From Acidovorax sp. HMWF029 (lineage in GTDB: Bacteria > Pseudomonadota > Gammaproteobacteria > Burkholderiales > Burkholderiaceae_C), in the NCBI RefSeq assembly GCF_003060895.1, contig NZ_QAIH01000006.1, positions 1 to 35,562 of the forward strand: a stretch of 35,562 nucleotides of DNA. The letters are read 5' to 3'. This document shows, in pieces, positions 1 to 8,703 of the stretch; position 1 is the first letter of the stretch; each line of letters opens with the position of its first letter. The position numbers and the translations under genes are program-made. The notes beneath the pieces are model-generated. The model was not told the DNA's origin. It was given only the letters and a program-made list of their open reading frames with translations, and did not search any database.

Positions 1-143
1 CCGCCGCGCCCCGCCCGGCCCTGGCCAAAACCCCGGCAGCACGCCCCGCAGCCTCGGCGCCCAAACCCGCAGCGGCCCTGCCGCCCAAGGCCAGCAGCCC
101 CAAGCCTGCGGCAGACAACAACGACGACTGGGAATCCTTTTGA
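1..143 (+). CDS. C-terminal end of a methyl-accepting chemotaxis protein (partial)
   Basis: Only the last 46 codons are visible; the reading frame runs from base 3 to a TGA at 141-143. The peptide is a long Ala/Pro/Lys-rich linker ending in DDWESF. A flexible linker closed by a (N/D)WE(S/T)F pentapeptide is the known tether by which many chemoreceptors bind the methyltransferase CheR and methylesterase CheB, so this is very probably the tail of a transmembrane chemoreceptor whose body lies left of the window. The same type of tail (NWESF) ends the short receptor-like gene at 28648-29205. The gene is convergent with ftsZ and is followed by a strong terminator. The receptor family cannot be told from the tail alone. 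Confidence 0.8.
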   Translation, partial: AAPRPALAKTPAARPAASAPKPAAALPPKASSPKPAADNNDDWESF

Positions 144-237
144 AGGTCTGACAGTGAACGGCTGAAGCAGGGGCTTCTCCGCGCGGATACCTTCGCACCC
201 ACGAAGCCAGCCACCGTATCCATCCCGCCGCCAAAAG

Positions 238-272
238 AAAAACCCTGCCAGCTCACGCTGGCAGGGTTTTTT
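238..272. terminator. Bidirectional rho-independent terminator between the chemoreceptor gene and ftsZ
   Basis: A perfect inverted repeat (arms 238-252 and 257-271, 4-base loop TCAC, core CCCTGCCAGC) is flanked by an A-run on the left and a T-run on the right. It therefore reads as a hairpin plus U-tract on both strands. It lies between the convergent 3' ends of the chemoreceptor gene and ftsZ and would end both transcripts, closing the dcw operon. Confidence 0.93.
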
Positions 273-320
273 GATGGAGGCTTGCTCAGCCCCGGGAGCA
301 CCGGGGCCGCAGCCCACCAA

Positions 321-1562
321 TCAGTCGGCTTGCTTGCGCAGGAAGGCCGGGATCTCCAGGTCGTCCATGCCGCCGGAAGACAAAGCATCCACGCGGGCTG
401 CCGCCTGCGTGCGGTTGGTGCGCCACACGCTGGGCACCGACATGCTGCCGTAGTCGGCCTGCGCGCTGCCTGCATGGCCACCTTGCACACCCACCGCACC
501 ACCCAGAGTGCCCACACCTGCCACCGGAATCGGGTAGGCCATGTTGTCCGTGCCCGTGCGCAGCCCACCCTGCACCACCGAGATAGGCTGGCGGCGAGCG
601 TTGGCGCGCGACAGGCCTGTGGCCACCACGGTCACGCGGATCTCGTCGCCCAGGGTTTCGTCGTAGGCAGCACCAAAGATCACATGAGCATCGGTCGATG
701 CATAGGCGTTGATGGTGTTCATGGCCTGGCGCGACTCGGACAGCTTGAGACTGCCCTTGCTGGCCGTAACCAGCACCAGCACGCCCTTGGCGCCCGACAG
801 GTCGATGCCTTCGAGCAGCGGGCAGGCAATGGCCTGCTCGGCAGCAATGCGCGCGCGGTCGGGGCCGCTGGCTGTGGCCGTGCCCATCATGGCCTTGCCG
901 GGCTCACCCATCACGGTGCGAACGTCTTCAAAGTCCACGTTCACCTGGCCGTATTCATTGATGATTTCGGCGATACCACCCACGGCGTTCTTGAGCACGT
1001 CGTTGGCGTGCGCAAAGGCCTCGTCCTGGGTGATGTCGTCACCCAGCACGTCGAGCAGCTTTTCGTTGAGCACCACGATCAGCGAGTCCACGTTGGCTTC
1101 CAGTTCGGCCAGGCCGTCGTCGGCATTCTTCATGCGGCGGCCGCCTTCCCAGTCGAAAGGCTTGGTCACCACGCCCACGGTCAGGATGCCCATTTCCTTG
1201 GCCACGCGTGCGATCACGGGCGCGGCGCCGGTACCAGTGCCGCCGCCCATACCGGCAGTGATAAACAGCATGTGAGCGCCAGAAATGGCTTCACGGATGT
1301 CATCTACCGCCGCCTCGGCCGCATCACGAGCCTTCTCCGGCTTGCCGCCTGCGCCCAGACCGCTATTGCCCAACTGGATGACGCGGTGCGCCGAACTGCG
1401 CGTGAGCGCCTGTGCATCGGTGTTGGCGCTGACAAACTCCACACCCTGCACGCTGCGGGCAATCATGTGCTCGACGGCGTTGCTGCCGCCGCCGCCCACG
1501 CCGATCACCTTGATCTGGGTGCCCTGGTTGAATTCTTCGGCTTCGATCATTTCGATGGTCAT
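321..1562 (-). CDS. ftsZ: Cell division protein FtsZ
   Basis: Tubulin-like GTPase that polymerises at midcell into the Z ring and recruits the divisome. The predicted protein has 413 residues. It shows the nucleotide-binding GVGGGGSNAV near residue 21 and the GTP signature GGGTGTG at 106-112. The C-terminal tail ends in DDLEIPAFLRKQAD, the conserved peptide that docks FtsA and other partners. An open frame continues 63 codons upstream, but the start at 1562 (MTIEMIEAEEF) is chosen because it matches the family N-terminus and has an AGGAG ribosome site 7 bases upstream. It is the last gene of the dcw cluster, 151 bases after ftsA; that gap becomes AT-richer next to ftsZ and could hold a weak extra promoter, which I could not assign. 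lpxC, the next gene in E. coli, does not follow here. Confidence 0.98.
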   Translation of the reverse strand: MTIEMIEAEEFNQGTQIKVIGVGGGGSNAVEHMIARSVQGVEFVSANTDAQALTRSSAHRVIQLGNSGLGAGGKPEKARDAAEAAVDDIREAISGAHMLFITAGMGGGTGTGAAPVIARVAKEMGILTVGVVTKPFDWEGGRRMKNADDGLAELEANVDSLIVVLNEKLLDVLGDDITQDEAFAHANDVLKNAVGGIAEIINEYGQVNVDFEDVRTVMGEPGKAMMGTATASGPDRARIAAEQAIACPLLEGIDLSGAKGVLVLVTASKGSLKLSESRQAMNTINAYASTDAHVIFGAAYDETLGDEIRVTVVATGLSRANARRQPISVVQGGLRTGTDNMAYPIPVAGVGTLGGAVGVQGGHAGSAQADYGSMSVPSVWRTNRTQAAARVDALSSGGMDDLEIPAFLRKQAD

Positions 1563-1713
1563 CTTGGAGCTCCTGGTTCTAAATTCGTATGCAAATGCCA
1601 AATGGGAGATGGGGTATTGATGGGTGTAGTGCATGGCGGTCCTGTGCATCGCCATCGCTCTCGCGGTGTCTGATGGGGACTGCCGCGCGCCAGCCAGAGT
1701 GGGTACTTCATGG

Positions 1714-2943
1714 TCAGAAATTCCCCACGATGAAATCCTTGAAGCGGCCAAACGCAGTCTTCATGGAGCCGCTCTTCTGCGCCACCTTGAAGCCGCGCAG
1801 CCGGGCCAGCCGGGCCTCTTCCAAGAGTCCCATGACAGTGGCCGCGCGAGGCTGGGCCACCATGTCCGCCAGCGCACTGGAATACTTTGGAATGCCACGC
1901 CGCACGGGCTTGAGGAAGATGTCCTCGCCCAGCTCGATCATGCCGGGCATCACCGAGCTGCCGCCCGTGAGCACGATGCCCGACGACAGCACTTCTTCAT
2001 AGCCGGACTCGCGCACCACCTGCTGCACGAGCGAGAAGATTTCTTCAACCCGCGGCTCGATCACACCGGCCAGCGCCTGCTTGCTGAGCATGCGTGGGCT
2101 GCGGTCGCCCAGGCCAGGCACTTCCACCTGCGCCTCGGGGTCGGCCAGCAGTTGCTTGGCGTAGCCGCTTTCGACCTTGATGTCTTCAGCGTCCTTCGTT
2201 GGAGTACGCAGCGCCATCGCAATGTCGCTGGTGATCAAGTCGCCCGCAATCGGGATCACCGCCGTGTGGCGGATCGCGCCGCCGGTAAAGATCGCCACAT
2301 CTGTCGTGCCCGCGCCGATGTCCACCACCACCACACCCAGTTCGCGCTCATCGTCCGTCAGCACAGCCTGGCTGCTGGCCAACGGATTCAGCATGAGCTG
2401 CTCAACCTCCAGGCCGCAGCGACGCACGCACTTAATGATGTTCTCGGCAGCACTTTGCGCGCCGGTCACGATGTGAATCTTGGCTTCGAGACGGATACCG
2501 CTCATGCCGATGGGCTCTTTCACATCCTGCCCATCGATAACGAATTCCTGCGGCTCCACCAGCAAGAGACGCTGGTCGCTGCTGATGTTGATGGCCTTGG
2601 CAGTCTCGACCACGCGCGCCACGTCGGCCGAGGTGACTTCCTTGTCCTTCACGGCCACCATGCCGCTGGAGTTGAGGCCGCGAATGTGGCTGCCAGTGAT
2701 GCCGGTGTACACGCGCTGGATCTTGCAGTCGGCCATCAGCTCGGCTTCTTTCAGCGCCTGCTGGATGCTCTGCACCGTGGCGTCGATGTTGACGACCACG
2801 CCGCGCTTGAGGCCGTTGCTGGGCGCCACGCCCAGGCCAGCCAGTTTCAGCTCGCCACCGGGCAGCACTTCGGCCACCACGGCCATGACCTTGGCCGTGC
2901 CGATGTCGAGCCCCACCACCACGTCTTTGTACTCTCTTGCCAT
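1714..2943 (-). CDS. ftsA: Cell division protein FtsA
   Basis: Actin-like ATPase that tethers FtsZ filaments to the inner membrane and recruits late division proteins. The 409-residue product has the actin-fold phosphate loops DIGTAK (13-18) and DIGAGTTD (about 205) and the adenosine motif LTGGSS. It ends in a basic amphipathic helix (GRFKDFIVGNF), the membrane-targeting segment of the family. The start at 2943 (MAREYKDVVVG) fits the family N-terminus and has AGAGG upstream; a longer in-frame start at 2982 would add 13 unlikely residues. It is separated from ftsQ by about 107 bases, one of the few real gaps in the cluster, and is followed by ftsZ. Confidence 0.98.
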   Translation of the reverse strand: MAREYKDVVVGLDIGTAKVMAVVAEVLPGGELKLAGLGVAPSNGLKRGVVVNIDATVQSIQQALKEAELMADCKIQRVYTGITGSHIRGLNSSGMVAVKDKEVTSADVARVVETAKAINISSDQRLLLVEPQEFVIDGQDVKEPIGMSGIRLEAKIHIVTGAQSAAENIIKCVRRCGLEVEQLMLNPLASSQAVLTDDERELGVVVVDIGAGTTDVAIFTGGAIRHTAVIPIAGDLITSDIAMALRTPTKDAEDIKVESGYAKQLLADPEAQVEVPGLGDRSPRMLSKQALAGVIEPRVEEIFSLVQQVVRESGYEEVLSSGIVLTGGSSVMPGMIELGEDIFLKPVRRGIPKYSSALADMVAQPRAATVMGLLEEARLARLRGFKVAQKSGSMKTAFGRFKDFIVGNF

Positions 2944-3050
2944 ATCAGCCTCTGCCCTTCTCTGTTCTGTCCCGCCGACCATCCCATCGCGAGCTCAGCC
3001 ACCCCATGACCTGCCCCGCAACTTGTGTTGTCCTGCTGCCCTGCATCACA

Positions 3051-3869
3051 TCACCTCCTGCGCACACCGCCGGTGGCGCCGGCCACGGCCCCTGCGGCAT
3101 CGGGGATCACGGTGGCGACCCCCCGCAGCCGAAGCGCATAACCGCCAGCGTGGCGCAGATCAGCCGACTCCAGCGCATCCACACGCCGCCCGTACTGCGC
3201 CGCCACCTGGGTCAGCGTGCGCGTAAACCGCTGCGTGCGCTGGACCACTTCTTCCGGGGTTCCACCGCCCAACTCCACCACGGCATCACTGTCCAACCGC
3301 GCGCGCCAGCCACCCCGGCCGGTCAGCTCCAGCTCTTCCACTTCCAGCCCCAGCGGCCGGAACACGGGCTGCAACAACCCCACCATTTGCAATGCCTCGG
3401 CGGACGAGCCGTTGGGACCTATCAGGCGCGGCAGCCCTTCCTGCTCCACATCGCCCACGTTGGCCTCGAATACCTCACCATGGCTGTTGACCATGGCAGA
3501 ACCGGATTCCGGCCCCCAGAACGCCACCGCGTCATGCTCCTGCAACTCCACCCGCAGGCTGGCCGGGTATACGCGGCGCACTTGGGCGCTGCGCACCCAG
3601 GGCACCTGCTCGAAGGCTTCGCGGGCAGCGCGCAGATCCACCGTGAAGAAGTTACCCACCAAGTGCGGCCCTACATTGGCCCGCAGCGTCACCGCGTTGT
3701 TGTGCACCAGCTCGCCCTGAACCACGATGCGCGCAATCGCAAAGCCCGGGTATCGAAGCACCCACCACGCCCCTGCTGCCAACACAGCCAGGGCGCAACC
3801 CACGAACAGGACCGACGCGGTCAGGTTCATGAGCTTGACGTCCAGGGGTGCAGGCAACGTGTGGGTCAT
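3051..3869 (-). CDS. ftsQ: Cell division protein FtsQ
   Basis: Bitopic membrane protein that links early and late divisome proteins through FtsB and FtsL. The 272-residue product has a short cytoplasmic N-terminus, one transmembrane helix at about 17-38 (LTASVLFVGCALAVLAAGAW), then a POTRA domain (about 45-115, with FFTVDLRAAREAFEQVPWV) and the periplasmic beta domain. The start at 3869 overlaps the ddl stop as TGATG, so translation is probably coupled; the open frame upstream of it is unlike FtsQ. The C-terminus is Ala/Gly/Arg-rich and not informative. The order ddl-ftsQ-ftsA-ftsZ is conserved in proteobacteria and supports the call. Confidence 0.96.
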   Translation of the reverse strand: MTHTLPAPLDVKLMNLTASVLFVGCALAVLAAGAWWVLRYPGFAIARIVVQGELVHNNAVTLRANVGPHLVGNFFTVDLRAAREAFEQVPWVRSAQVRRVYPASLRVELQEHDAVAFWGPESGSAMVNSHGEVFEANVGDVEQEGLPRLIGPNGSSAEALQMVGLLQPVFRPLGLEVEELELTGRGGWRARLDSDAVVELGGGTPEEVVQRTQRFTRTLTQVAAQYGRRVDALESADLRHAGGYALRLRGVATVIPDAAGAVAGATGGVRRR

Positions 3870-4858
3870 CAGGCAACCTTTGGCCTGGCGGGCGTGTCCA
3901 GTGCCGCGCTCGCCAGGATGCGCAGGCAGAGCTCTTCGTAGCTGATGCCCGAAGCCCGCGCGGACATGGGCACCAGCGAATGCCCGGTCATGCCCGGCGA
4001 GGTGTTCATCTCCAGCAAGAAGGGCTTGCGGTCGCTGGCGCGGATCATCAGGTCGGCACGGCCCCAACCCCGGCAGCCCAGGGTGCGGTAGGCCTCCAGC
4101 ACGATGCGCTGGATCTCGCGTTCCTCGGCTTCGGGCAGGCCGCTCGGGCACTGGTACTTCACGTCGTCGGTGAAGTACTTGTTCTGGTAGTCGTAAGCGC
4201 CATCGGGAGCCACGATGCGGATCACTGGCAGCGCACGGGCATCGGCGCCATGGCCCAGCACCGGGCACGTGACTTCTTCGCCGTCGATGAACTCTTCGCA
4301 CAGTACGTCAGGGTCGTACTGGGCAGAGAGCTGCACGGCCTCCTGCATGTCCGAGTAGCCACGCACCTTGGTCACGCCGATGGAGGAGCCTTCACGCGGA
4401 GGCTTGACGATGAGGGGCAGGCCCAGCTCGTCGGGCACGGTGCGTACCACTTCGCGCTGCTGGCGGTCAGGCGCCAGCCACACGTAGCGCGGCGTTGGCA
4501 GGCCCTCGGCCAGCCACACACGCTTGGTCATGACCTTGTCCATAGCAATGCTGGATGCCATCACGCCCGGGCCGGTGTACGGGATGCCCAGCAGTTCGAG
4601 CGCACCCTGCACTGTGCCGTCTTCGCCATGTCGGCCATGCAGCGCGATGAAGCAGCGCGCATAACCGTCGCGCTTGAGGTCACCCAGCGCGTTCTGCGCG
4701 GGGTCGAAGGCATGCGCATCCACGCCGCGCGAGCGCAATGCCTGCAGCACGCCGCTGCCCGACATGAGCGAAACCTCGCGCTCGGCCGAGTCACCGCCCA
4801 TGAGCACGGCCACCTTGCCCAGGGATTTCACATCAATATTGGAATCAGTAGAGGTCAT
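3869..4858 (-). CDS. ddl: D-alanine--D-alanine ligase
   Basis: ATP-grasp enzyme that joins two D-Ala to give the dipeptide MurF adds to the peptidoglycan precursor. The 329-residue product has the N-terminal loop [15 protein letters not shown], the ATP-grasp loop [10 protein letters not shown] that closes over ATP, and the metal and substrate motif [19 protein letters not shown] near the C-terminus. Length matches the DdlB type. Its start overlaps the murC stop by 4 bases (ATGA) and its stop overlaps the ftsQ start by 1 base, placing it in a translationally coupled chain murC-ddl-ftsQ. Confidence 0.97.
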   Translation of the reverse strand: MTSTDSNIDVKSLGKVAVLMGGDSAEREVSLMSGSGVLQALRSRGVDAHAFDPAQNALGDLKRDGYARCFIALHGRHGEDGTVQGALELLGIPYTGPGVMASSIAMDKVMTKRVWLAEGLPTPRYVWLAPDRQQREVVRTVPDELGLPLIVKPPREGSSIGVTKVRGYSDMQEAVQLSAQYDPDVLCEEFIDGEEVTCPVLGHGADARALPVIRIVAPDGAYDYQNKYFTDDVKYQCPSGLPEAEEREIQRIVLEAYRTLGCRGWGRADLMIRASDRKPFLLEMNTSPGMTGHSLVPMSARASGISYEELCLRILASAALDTPARPKVA

Positions 4859-6288
4859 ACCGCGCTCCCCTTCAGCGCTTTAAGCTCATTATTTTGTAGC
4901 ATATCAACCACCTTGCCCGGCACCGCCCCAATGGAGCCTGCGCCCATGCACATCACCACATCGCCATCCTTGGCGTTGTCAGCGATGGCCTGGGGCAAGT
5001 CGGCCACGTTGTCGATGAACACGGGCTCCACCCGGCCCGCCACGCGCAGTGCGCGCGCCAGCGATCGGCCATCGGCCGCCACCACCGGAGCCTCGCCCGC
5101 CGCGTACACCTCGGTGAGCAGCACGGCGTCGGCGTTGCCGATGACCTTCACAAAATCCTCGAAACAGTCTCGCGTGCGGCTGTAGCGGTGCGGCTGGAAC
5201 GCCAGCATCAGGCGGCGGCCCGGAAACGCGCCGCGCGCGGCAGCCAGGGTGGCGGCCATCTCCACCGGGTGGTGGCCGTAGTCGTCGATCACGGTGAACT
5301 GGCCACCGTCCTTGGCGGGCAGGTCGCCATAGCGCTGGAAGCGCCGGCCCACGCCCTTGAAGCCCGCCAGCGCGCGCTGAACGGCTTCGTCGGGGATGTT
5401 CAGCTCCACCGCCACGGCAATCGCCGACAGCGCGTTGAGCACGTTGTGCTCGCCCGCGAGGTTGAGCACGATCTCCATATCGGGCAGCGTGACGCCGTTG
5501 CGCCGCTGCACCGTAAAGCGCATCTGCCCGGCCTCAGCCCGCACGTTGATAGCCCGCACCTGGGCGTCTTCCGAGAAGCCATAGCTGGTGATGGGGCAGG
5601 TCACGCTTTGCAGGATGTCGCGCACGGCGGGGCTGTCCACACACAAGATGGCCGTGCCGTAGAACGGCATGCGGTGCAGAAAGTCGACAAACGCGCCCTT
5701 GAGCCGGCCAAAGTCGTGGCCGTAGGTCTCCATGTGGTCGGCGTCGATGTTGGTCACCACGGCCATCACGGGCAGCAGGTTCAGGAACGACGCGTCGGAC
5801 TCGTCGGCCTCGACCACGATGTAGTCGCCGCTGCCCAGCTTGGCGTTGGCGCCCGCGCTGTTGAGCTTGCCGCCGATCACAAAGGTCGGGTCCAGCCCGG
5901 CCTCGGCCAACACGCTGGTCACGAGGCTGGTGGTAGTGGTCTTGCCGTGTGTGCCCGCAATGGCGATGCCCTGCTTCAGGCGCATCAGCTCGGCCAGCAT
6001 GAGGGCGCGCGGCACCACGGGGATCTTCTTCTCGCGCGCAGCCAGCACCTCAGGGTTGTCGGGCGTCACCGCCGTGGAGGTGACCACGGCATCCGCGCCA
6101 TCGATGTGCGCCGCCGCGTGGCCCAGGCAGGTCTTGATACCCAGACCCTCCAGGCGGCGCAACGTGGCGCTGTCGGCCAGGTCCGAGCCCGAGATGCGGT
6201 AGCCCAGGTTGAACAGCACCTCGGCAATGCCGCTCATGCCCGCGCCGCCCAGGCCGACGAAGTGGATGTGGCGAATCGCGTGTTTCAT
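4855..6288 (-). CDS. murC: UDP-N-acetylmuramate--L-alanine ligase
   Basis: Cytoplasmic Mur ligase that adds L-Ala to UDP-MurNAc, the first amino acid of the stem peptide. The 477-residue product has the N-terminal Rossmann motif [15 protein letters not shown] (11-25), the ATP-binding AGTHGKTTT (111-119) typical of MurC, and the C-terminal ligase domain with DDYGHHPVE. Start and stop overlap murG and ddl by 4 bases each. The extreme C-terminus ([11 protein letters not shown]) is encoded by one copy of the 17-bp AT-rich element at 4884-4900, so the tail was probably altered by element insertion or retained from it. Confidence 0.98.
   Translation of the reverse strand: MKHAIRHIHFVGLGGAGMSGIAEVLFNLGYRISGSDLADSATLRRLEGLGIKTCLGHAAAHIDGADAVVTSTAVTPDNPEVLAAREKKIPVVPRALMLAELMRLKQGIAIAGTHGKTTTTSLVTSVLAEAGLDPTFVIGGKLNSAGANAKLGSGDYIVVEADESDASFLNLLPVMAVVTNIDADHMETYGHDFGRLKGAFVDFLHRMPFYGTAILCVDSPAVRDILQSVTCPITSYGFSEDAQVRAINVRAEAGQMRFTVQRRNGVTLPDMEIVLNLAGEHNVLNALSAIAVAVELNIPDEAVQRALAGFKGVGRRFQRYGDLPAKDGGQFTVIDDYGHHPVEMAATLAAARGAFPGRRLMLAFQPHRYSRTRDCFEDFVKVIGNADAVLLTEVYAAGEAPVVAADGRSLARALRVAGRVEPVFIDNVADLPQAIADNAKDGDVVMCMGAGSIGAVPGKVVDMLQNNELKALKGSAV
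4884..4900 (+). repeat. 17-bp AT-rich mini-element, copy A (inside murC 3' end)
   Basis: GCTCATTATTTTGTAGC. One of seven copies in the window with consensus GCTCATnTTTTGATAGC. It lies antisense to murC and is read there as part of M-L-Q-N-N-E-L, the same frame as copies B and F. Confidence 0.7.
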
Positions 6289-7355
6289 GGTTGGGCCAAC
6301 TCCTCGCAGGCAGTCACCACTTCGCGGGTGGCGTTGATTTTTTGCATTTTTTTGGCCTTCTGCGCGCTATCCACCAAGGTGGAGCGCTCTAAATTCAATA
6401 GCATTTGCGCGAGACCCTGGGGCGTGAGGTCGCGCTGCTGCACCAGCCAACCGCCCCCGGCATCCACGAGGAACTGCGCGTTGGTGGTCTGGTGGTCGTC
6501 CACGGCCGAGGGGAAGGGCACAAAAATGGATGCGGCCCCCACGGCGGCAATTTCGGTCACGGTGCTGGCGCCCGCACGGCAGACGATGATGTCGGCCGCA
6601 GCAAACGCGCTGGCTGTGTCATCGATAAAGGGCGTGCATTCGGCCTCGACCCCGGCGGCGGCGTAGTTGGCGCGGAGCTGGTCGATCTGCGTGGCGCCGC
6701 TCTGGTGGATCACCTGGGGACGCTGGTCGGCGGGCATCAGCGCCACGGCCTGCGGCACGATCTCGTTGAGCGCACGCGCGCCAAGGCTGCCCCCTACCAC
6801 CAGCAGGCGCAGCGGGCCGGTACGGCCCGCAAAACGCTCGGCCGGGCCGGGCTGCTGCGTGAAAGCCGTGCGCAGCGGGTTACCCACCCACTGGCCTTGC
6901 TTGAACACATTGGGGAAGGCGGTGAACACCCGATCGGCCACACCGGCCAGCACCTTGTTGGCCATGCCTGCCACCGAATTCTGCTCGTGCAACACCAGGG
7001 GCTTGCCCGCCAGCACGCCCATCATGCCGCCAGGGAAGGTGATGTAGCCACCCAAGCCCACCACCACATCGGGCTTGACGCGGCGCACGACCTGCAGGGC
7101 TTGCCAGAAGGCACGCAGCAGTCGCAGCGGCAGCAGGGCCAGCGTCACGACGCCTTTGCCGCGAACGCCCGAGAAGTCAATCAGTTCGAGGGCGAAGCCG
7201 TGCGTGGGCACGATGCGCGACTCCATGCTGCCGGGCGCACCCAGCCAGTGCACACGCCAGCCACGCGAGCGCAGCTCTTCGGCCACCGCGAGGCCTGGAA
7301 AGATGTGGCCGCCGGTGCCGCCGGCCATGATGAGAGCAGTTTTCTGCGCGCTCAT
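6285..7355 (-). CDS. murG: UDP-N-acetylglucosamine--N-acetylmuramyl-(pentapeptide) pyrophosphoryl-undecaprenol N-acetylglucosamine transferase
   Basis: Peripheral membrane GT-B glycosyltransferase that adds GlcNAc to lipid I to make lipid II. The 356-residue product has the N-terminal glycine loop [18 protein letters not shown] (11-28) and the nucleotide-sugar site [16 protein letters not shown]. The start at 7355 has an ideal GGAGG six bases upstream and gives the usual family length. A longer frame from 7472 overlaps ftsW and reads duplicated DNA, so I reject it. The stop overlaps murC by 4 bases. Near the C-terminus ([11 protein letters not shown]) the gene carries a 17-bp mini-element at 6386-6402. 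The start codon and ribosome site lie in a 22-bp direct repeat shared with the ftsW end. Confidence 0.97.
   Translation of the reverse strand: MSAQKTALIMAGGTGGHIFPGLAVAEELRSRGWRVHWLGAPGSMESRIVPTHGFALELIDFSGVRGKGVVTLALLPLRLLRAFWQALQVVRRVKPDVVVGLGGYITFPGGMMGVLAGKPLVLHEQNSVAGMANKVLAGVADRVFTAFPNVFKQGQWVGNPLRTAFTQQPGPAERFAGRTGPLRLLVVGGSLGARALNEIVPQAVALMPADQRPQVIHQSGATQIDQLRANYAAAGVEAECTPFIDDTASAFAAADIIVCRAGASTVTEIAAVGAASIFVPFPSAVDDHQTTNAQFLVDAGGGWLVQQRDLTPQGLAQMLLNLERSTLVDSAQKAKKMQKINATREVVTACEELAQP
6386..6402 (+). repeat. 17-bp AT-rich mini-element, copy F (inside murG)
   Basis: GCTCTAAATTCAATAGC, followed by ATTTGCGC. The most divergent copy. It lies antisense to murG and is read as M-L-L-N-L-E-R in the same codon phase as copies A and B. 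Confidence 0.5.
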
Positions 7356-7372
7356 ACGCGGCCTCCGCGCAT
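7351..7372 (-). repeat. 22-bp direct repeat, copy 1 (murG ribosome site and start)
   Basis: A 22-bp sequence identical to 7434-7455, 83 bases away. On the minus strand it contains ATGCGCGGAGGCCGCG followed by TATGAG: a GGAGG ribosome site and the overlapping TGA/ATG that starts murG. Confidence 0.9.
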
Positions 7373-7438
7373 CGAATGCTGCGCATTCGGCAGCGCTGGC
7401 GCGCTGCTGCAGCTTGTTTTGGTGAAAAAGCTTCTCAT
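7352..7438 (-). CDS. 28-codon reading frame created by duplication between ftsW and murG
   Basis: The ATG at 7438 overlaps the ftsW stop (ATGA), has GGAGG six bases upstream, and opens a 28-codon frame ([10 protein letters not shown]... ending MRGGRV). Its TGA overlaps the murG ATG in the same ATGA arrangement. Its last six residues are the same as the last six of FtsW because both are written by the same 22-bp repeat. This frame is probably an accident of a short duplication or insertion at an originally overlapping ftsW/murG junction. It would keep translational coupling from ftsW to murG through a spacer peptide. I know of no family it belongs to, and a functional product is doubtful. Confidence 0.35.
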   Translation of the reverse strand: MRSFFTKTSCSSAPALPNAQHSMRGGRV

Positions 7439-7464
7439 ACGCGGCCTCCGCGCATGAGAAGCTT
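7428..7464. repeat. Long hairpin over the ftsW stop codon
   Basis: Perfect 11-bp arms AAGCTTCTCAT (7428-7438) and ATGAGAAGCTT (7454-7464), then one mismatch, then a further 5-bp pairing (CGCGG/CCGCG) around a 3-base loop. In the minus-strand transcript it buries the ftsW stop, the ribosome site and the ATG of the 28-codon frame. There is no U-tract after it, so it is not a standard terminator. Confidence 0.8.
7434..7455 (-). repeat. 22-bp direct repeat, copy 2 (ftsW 3' end)
   Basis: Identical to 7351-7372. Here it encodes the FtsW C-terminus MRGGRV, the stop, and the ATG of the 28-codon frame. It also forms the core of the hairpin at 7428-7464. Confidence 0.9.
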
Positions 7465-8703
7465 GTTTTCATAATCCACGCGCAAAACCACCGCCAAAGC
7501 CACCAGATTCATCAGGATCGCCGACCCCCCAAAGCTCATCAGCGGCAGCGTGAGCCCCTTGGTGGGCAAGGCGCCCAGGTTCACGCCCATGTTGATGAAG
7601 GCCTGAAAGCCGATCCAGATCGCCACGCCCTGCGCGACGAGGCCGGAGAACACGCGGTCCAGCGCAATGGCCTGGCGACCGATGTGCATGATGCGGCGGA
7701 TCATCCAGAAGAACAGCACGATGAGCGTGAGTACGCCCACCAGGCCAAATTCCTCGCCGATCACGGCGAGCAGGAAGTCGGTGTGGGCTTCGGGCAGCCA
7801 GTGCAGCTTTTCCACGCTGCCGCCCAGGCCCACGCCAAAAACCTCGCCCCGCCCGATGGCAATCAGCGAGTGCGACAGCTGGTAGCCCTTGCCCAGTGCG
7901 TGCTGTTCGCTAAAGGGGTCGAGGTAGGCAAACACGCGCTCGCGGCGCCAGGGCGAGCTGGCGATCATGAGCGCAAAGGCCCCCACGAGCACGCCCGCGA
8001 TCAGGAAGAACATGCGGGCATTGACGCCGCCCAGAAACAGAATGCCCATGGCGATCACGGCCACCACCATGAAGGCGCCCATGTCGGGCTCGGCGAGCAG
8101 CAGCACGCCCACGATGCCCACGGCCGCGCCCATGGGCAGCACGGCGCGGAAGAAGCGCTCCTTCACCTCCATCTTGCGCACCATGTAGTCGGCGGCGTAG
8201 ACGAGCACGGCGAACTTGGCCACCTCGGAGGGCTGGAAACCGATGGGCCCGATGGATAGCCAGCGGCGCGCGCCATTGACCACCTTGCCCACGCCGGGGA
8301 TCAGCACCGCCACCAGGAGCAACAGCGCCACCACAAACAGCCAGGGTGCCACACGCTCCCACAGCAGCATGGGCACCTGGAAGGCCAGCAGCGCCGCTAC
8401 AAACCCTACGACCAGGTACATCATGTGGCGCGTGAGGAAGTGGGTGGGCGAGTAGTTGGCAAAACGCGGGTTGTCAGGCATTGCAATCGACGCCGAATAC
8501 ACCATCACCAACCCCCAGGACAGCAGCGCCACCACCACCCACAGAAGGGTCTGGTCGAAGCCCAGCACACTCGCTGGGGTGCTGGAAGACTGGCGATATT
8601 CTGTGCCGCCTACGCGCACGGGCAACACATCGGCCGCCTTGCCGGGCAGGCCACCAAACCAGCCGGTCAGGCGTTGCAAGAGGTTGCTGGCGGGTGCGGT
8701 CAT
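7435..8703 (-). CDS. ftsW: Peptidoglycan glycosyltransferase FtsW (SEDS family)
   Basis: Polytopic inner-membrane SEDS protein that polymerises lipid II at the septum together with FtsI. The 422-residue product has a 45-residue cytoplasmic N-terminus and about ten hydrophobic segments. Family-specific stretches include [27 protein letters not shown] and, near the C-terminus, the [17 protein letters not shown] loop. The start overlaps the murD stop by 4 bases. The C-terminus MRGGRV and the stop lie in the direct repeat that separates it from murG. RodA is excluded by the gene neighbourhood. Confidence 0.97.
   Translation of the reverse strand: MTAPASNLLQRLTGWFGGLPGKAADVLPVRVGGTEYRQSSSTPASVLGFDQTLLWVVVALLSWGLVMVYSASIAMPDNPRFANYSPTHFLTRHMMYLVVGFVAALLAFQVPMLLWERVAPWLFVVALLLLVAVLIPGVGKVVNGARRWLSIGPIGFQPSEVAKFAVLVYAADYMVRKMEVKERFFRAVLPMGAAVGIVGVLLLAEPDMGAFMVVAVIAMGILFLGGVNARMFFLIAGVLVGAFALMIASSPWRRERVFAYLDPFSEQHALGKGYQLSHSLIAIGRGEVFGVGLGGSVEKLHWLPEAHTDFLLAVIGEEFGLVGVLTLIVLFFWMIRRIMHIGRQAIALDRVFSGLVAQGVAIWIGFQAFINMGVNLGALPTKGLTLPLMSFGGSAILMNLVALAVVLRVDYENKLLMRGGRV

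Noticed and set aside
1563-1713. Separate ftsZ promoter in the ftsA-ftsZ gap
   Set aside because: The gap turns AT-rich near ftsZ, but I found no pair of -35 and -10 boxes with acceptable spacing, so no feature is called.
282-3009. Long plus-strand open frames opposite ftsZ and ftsA (up to 460 codons)
   Set aside because: They are rich in His, Gln, Arg and Ala as expected for the reverse complement of GC-rich coding DNA, show no domain, and lie opposite clear ftsZ and ftsA. The same applies to the long plus-strand frames over the rest of the dcw cluster.
7356-7472. Longer murG from the ATG at 7472
   Set aside because: It would overlap ftsW by 38 bases and prepend 39 residues written by the duplicated and inserted DNA. 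The start at 7355 has an ideal ribosome site and the normal family length.
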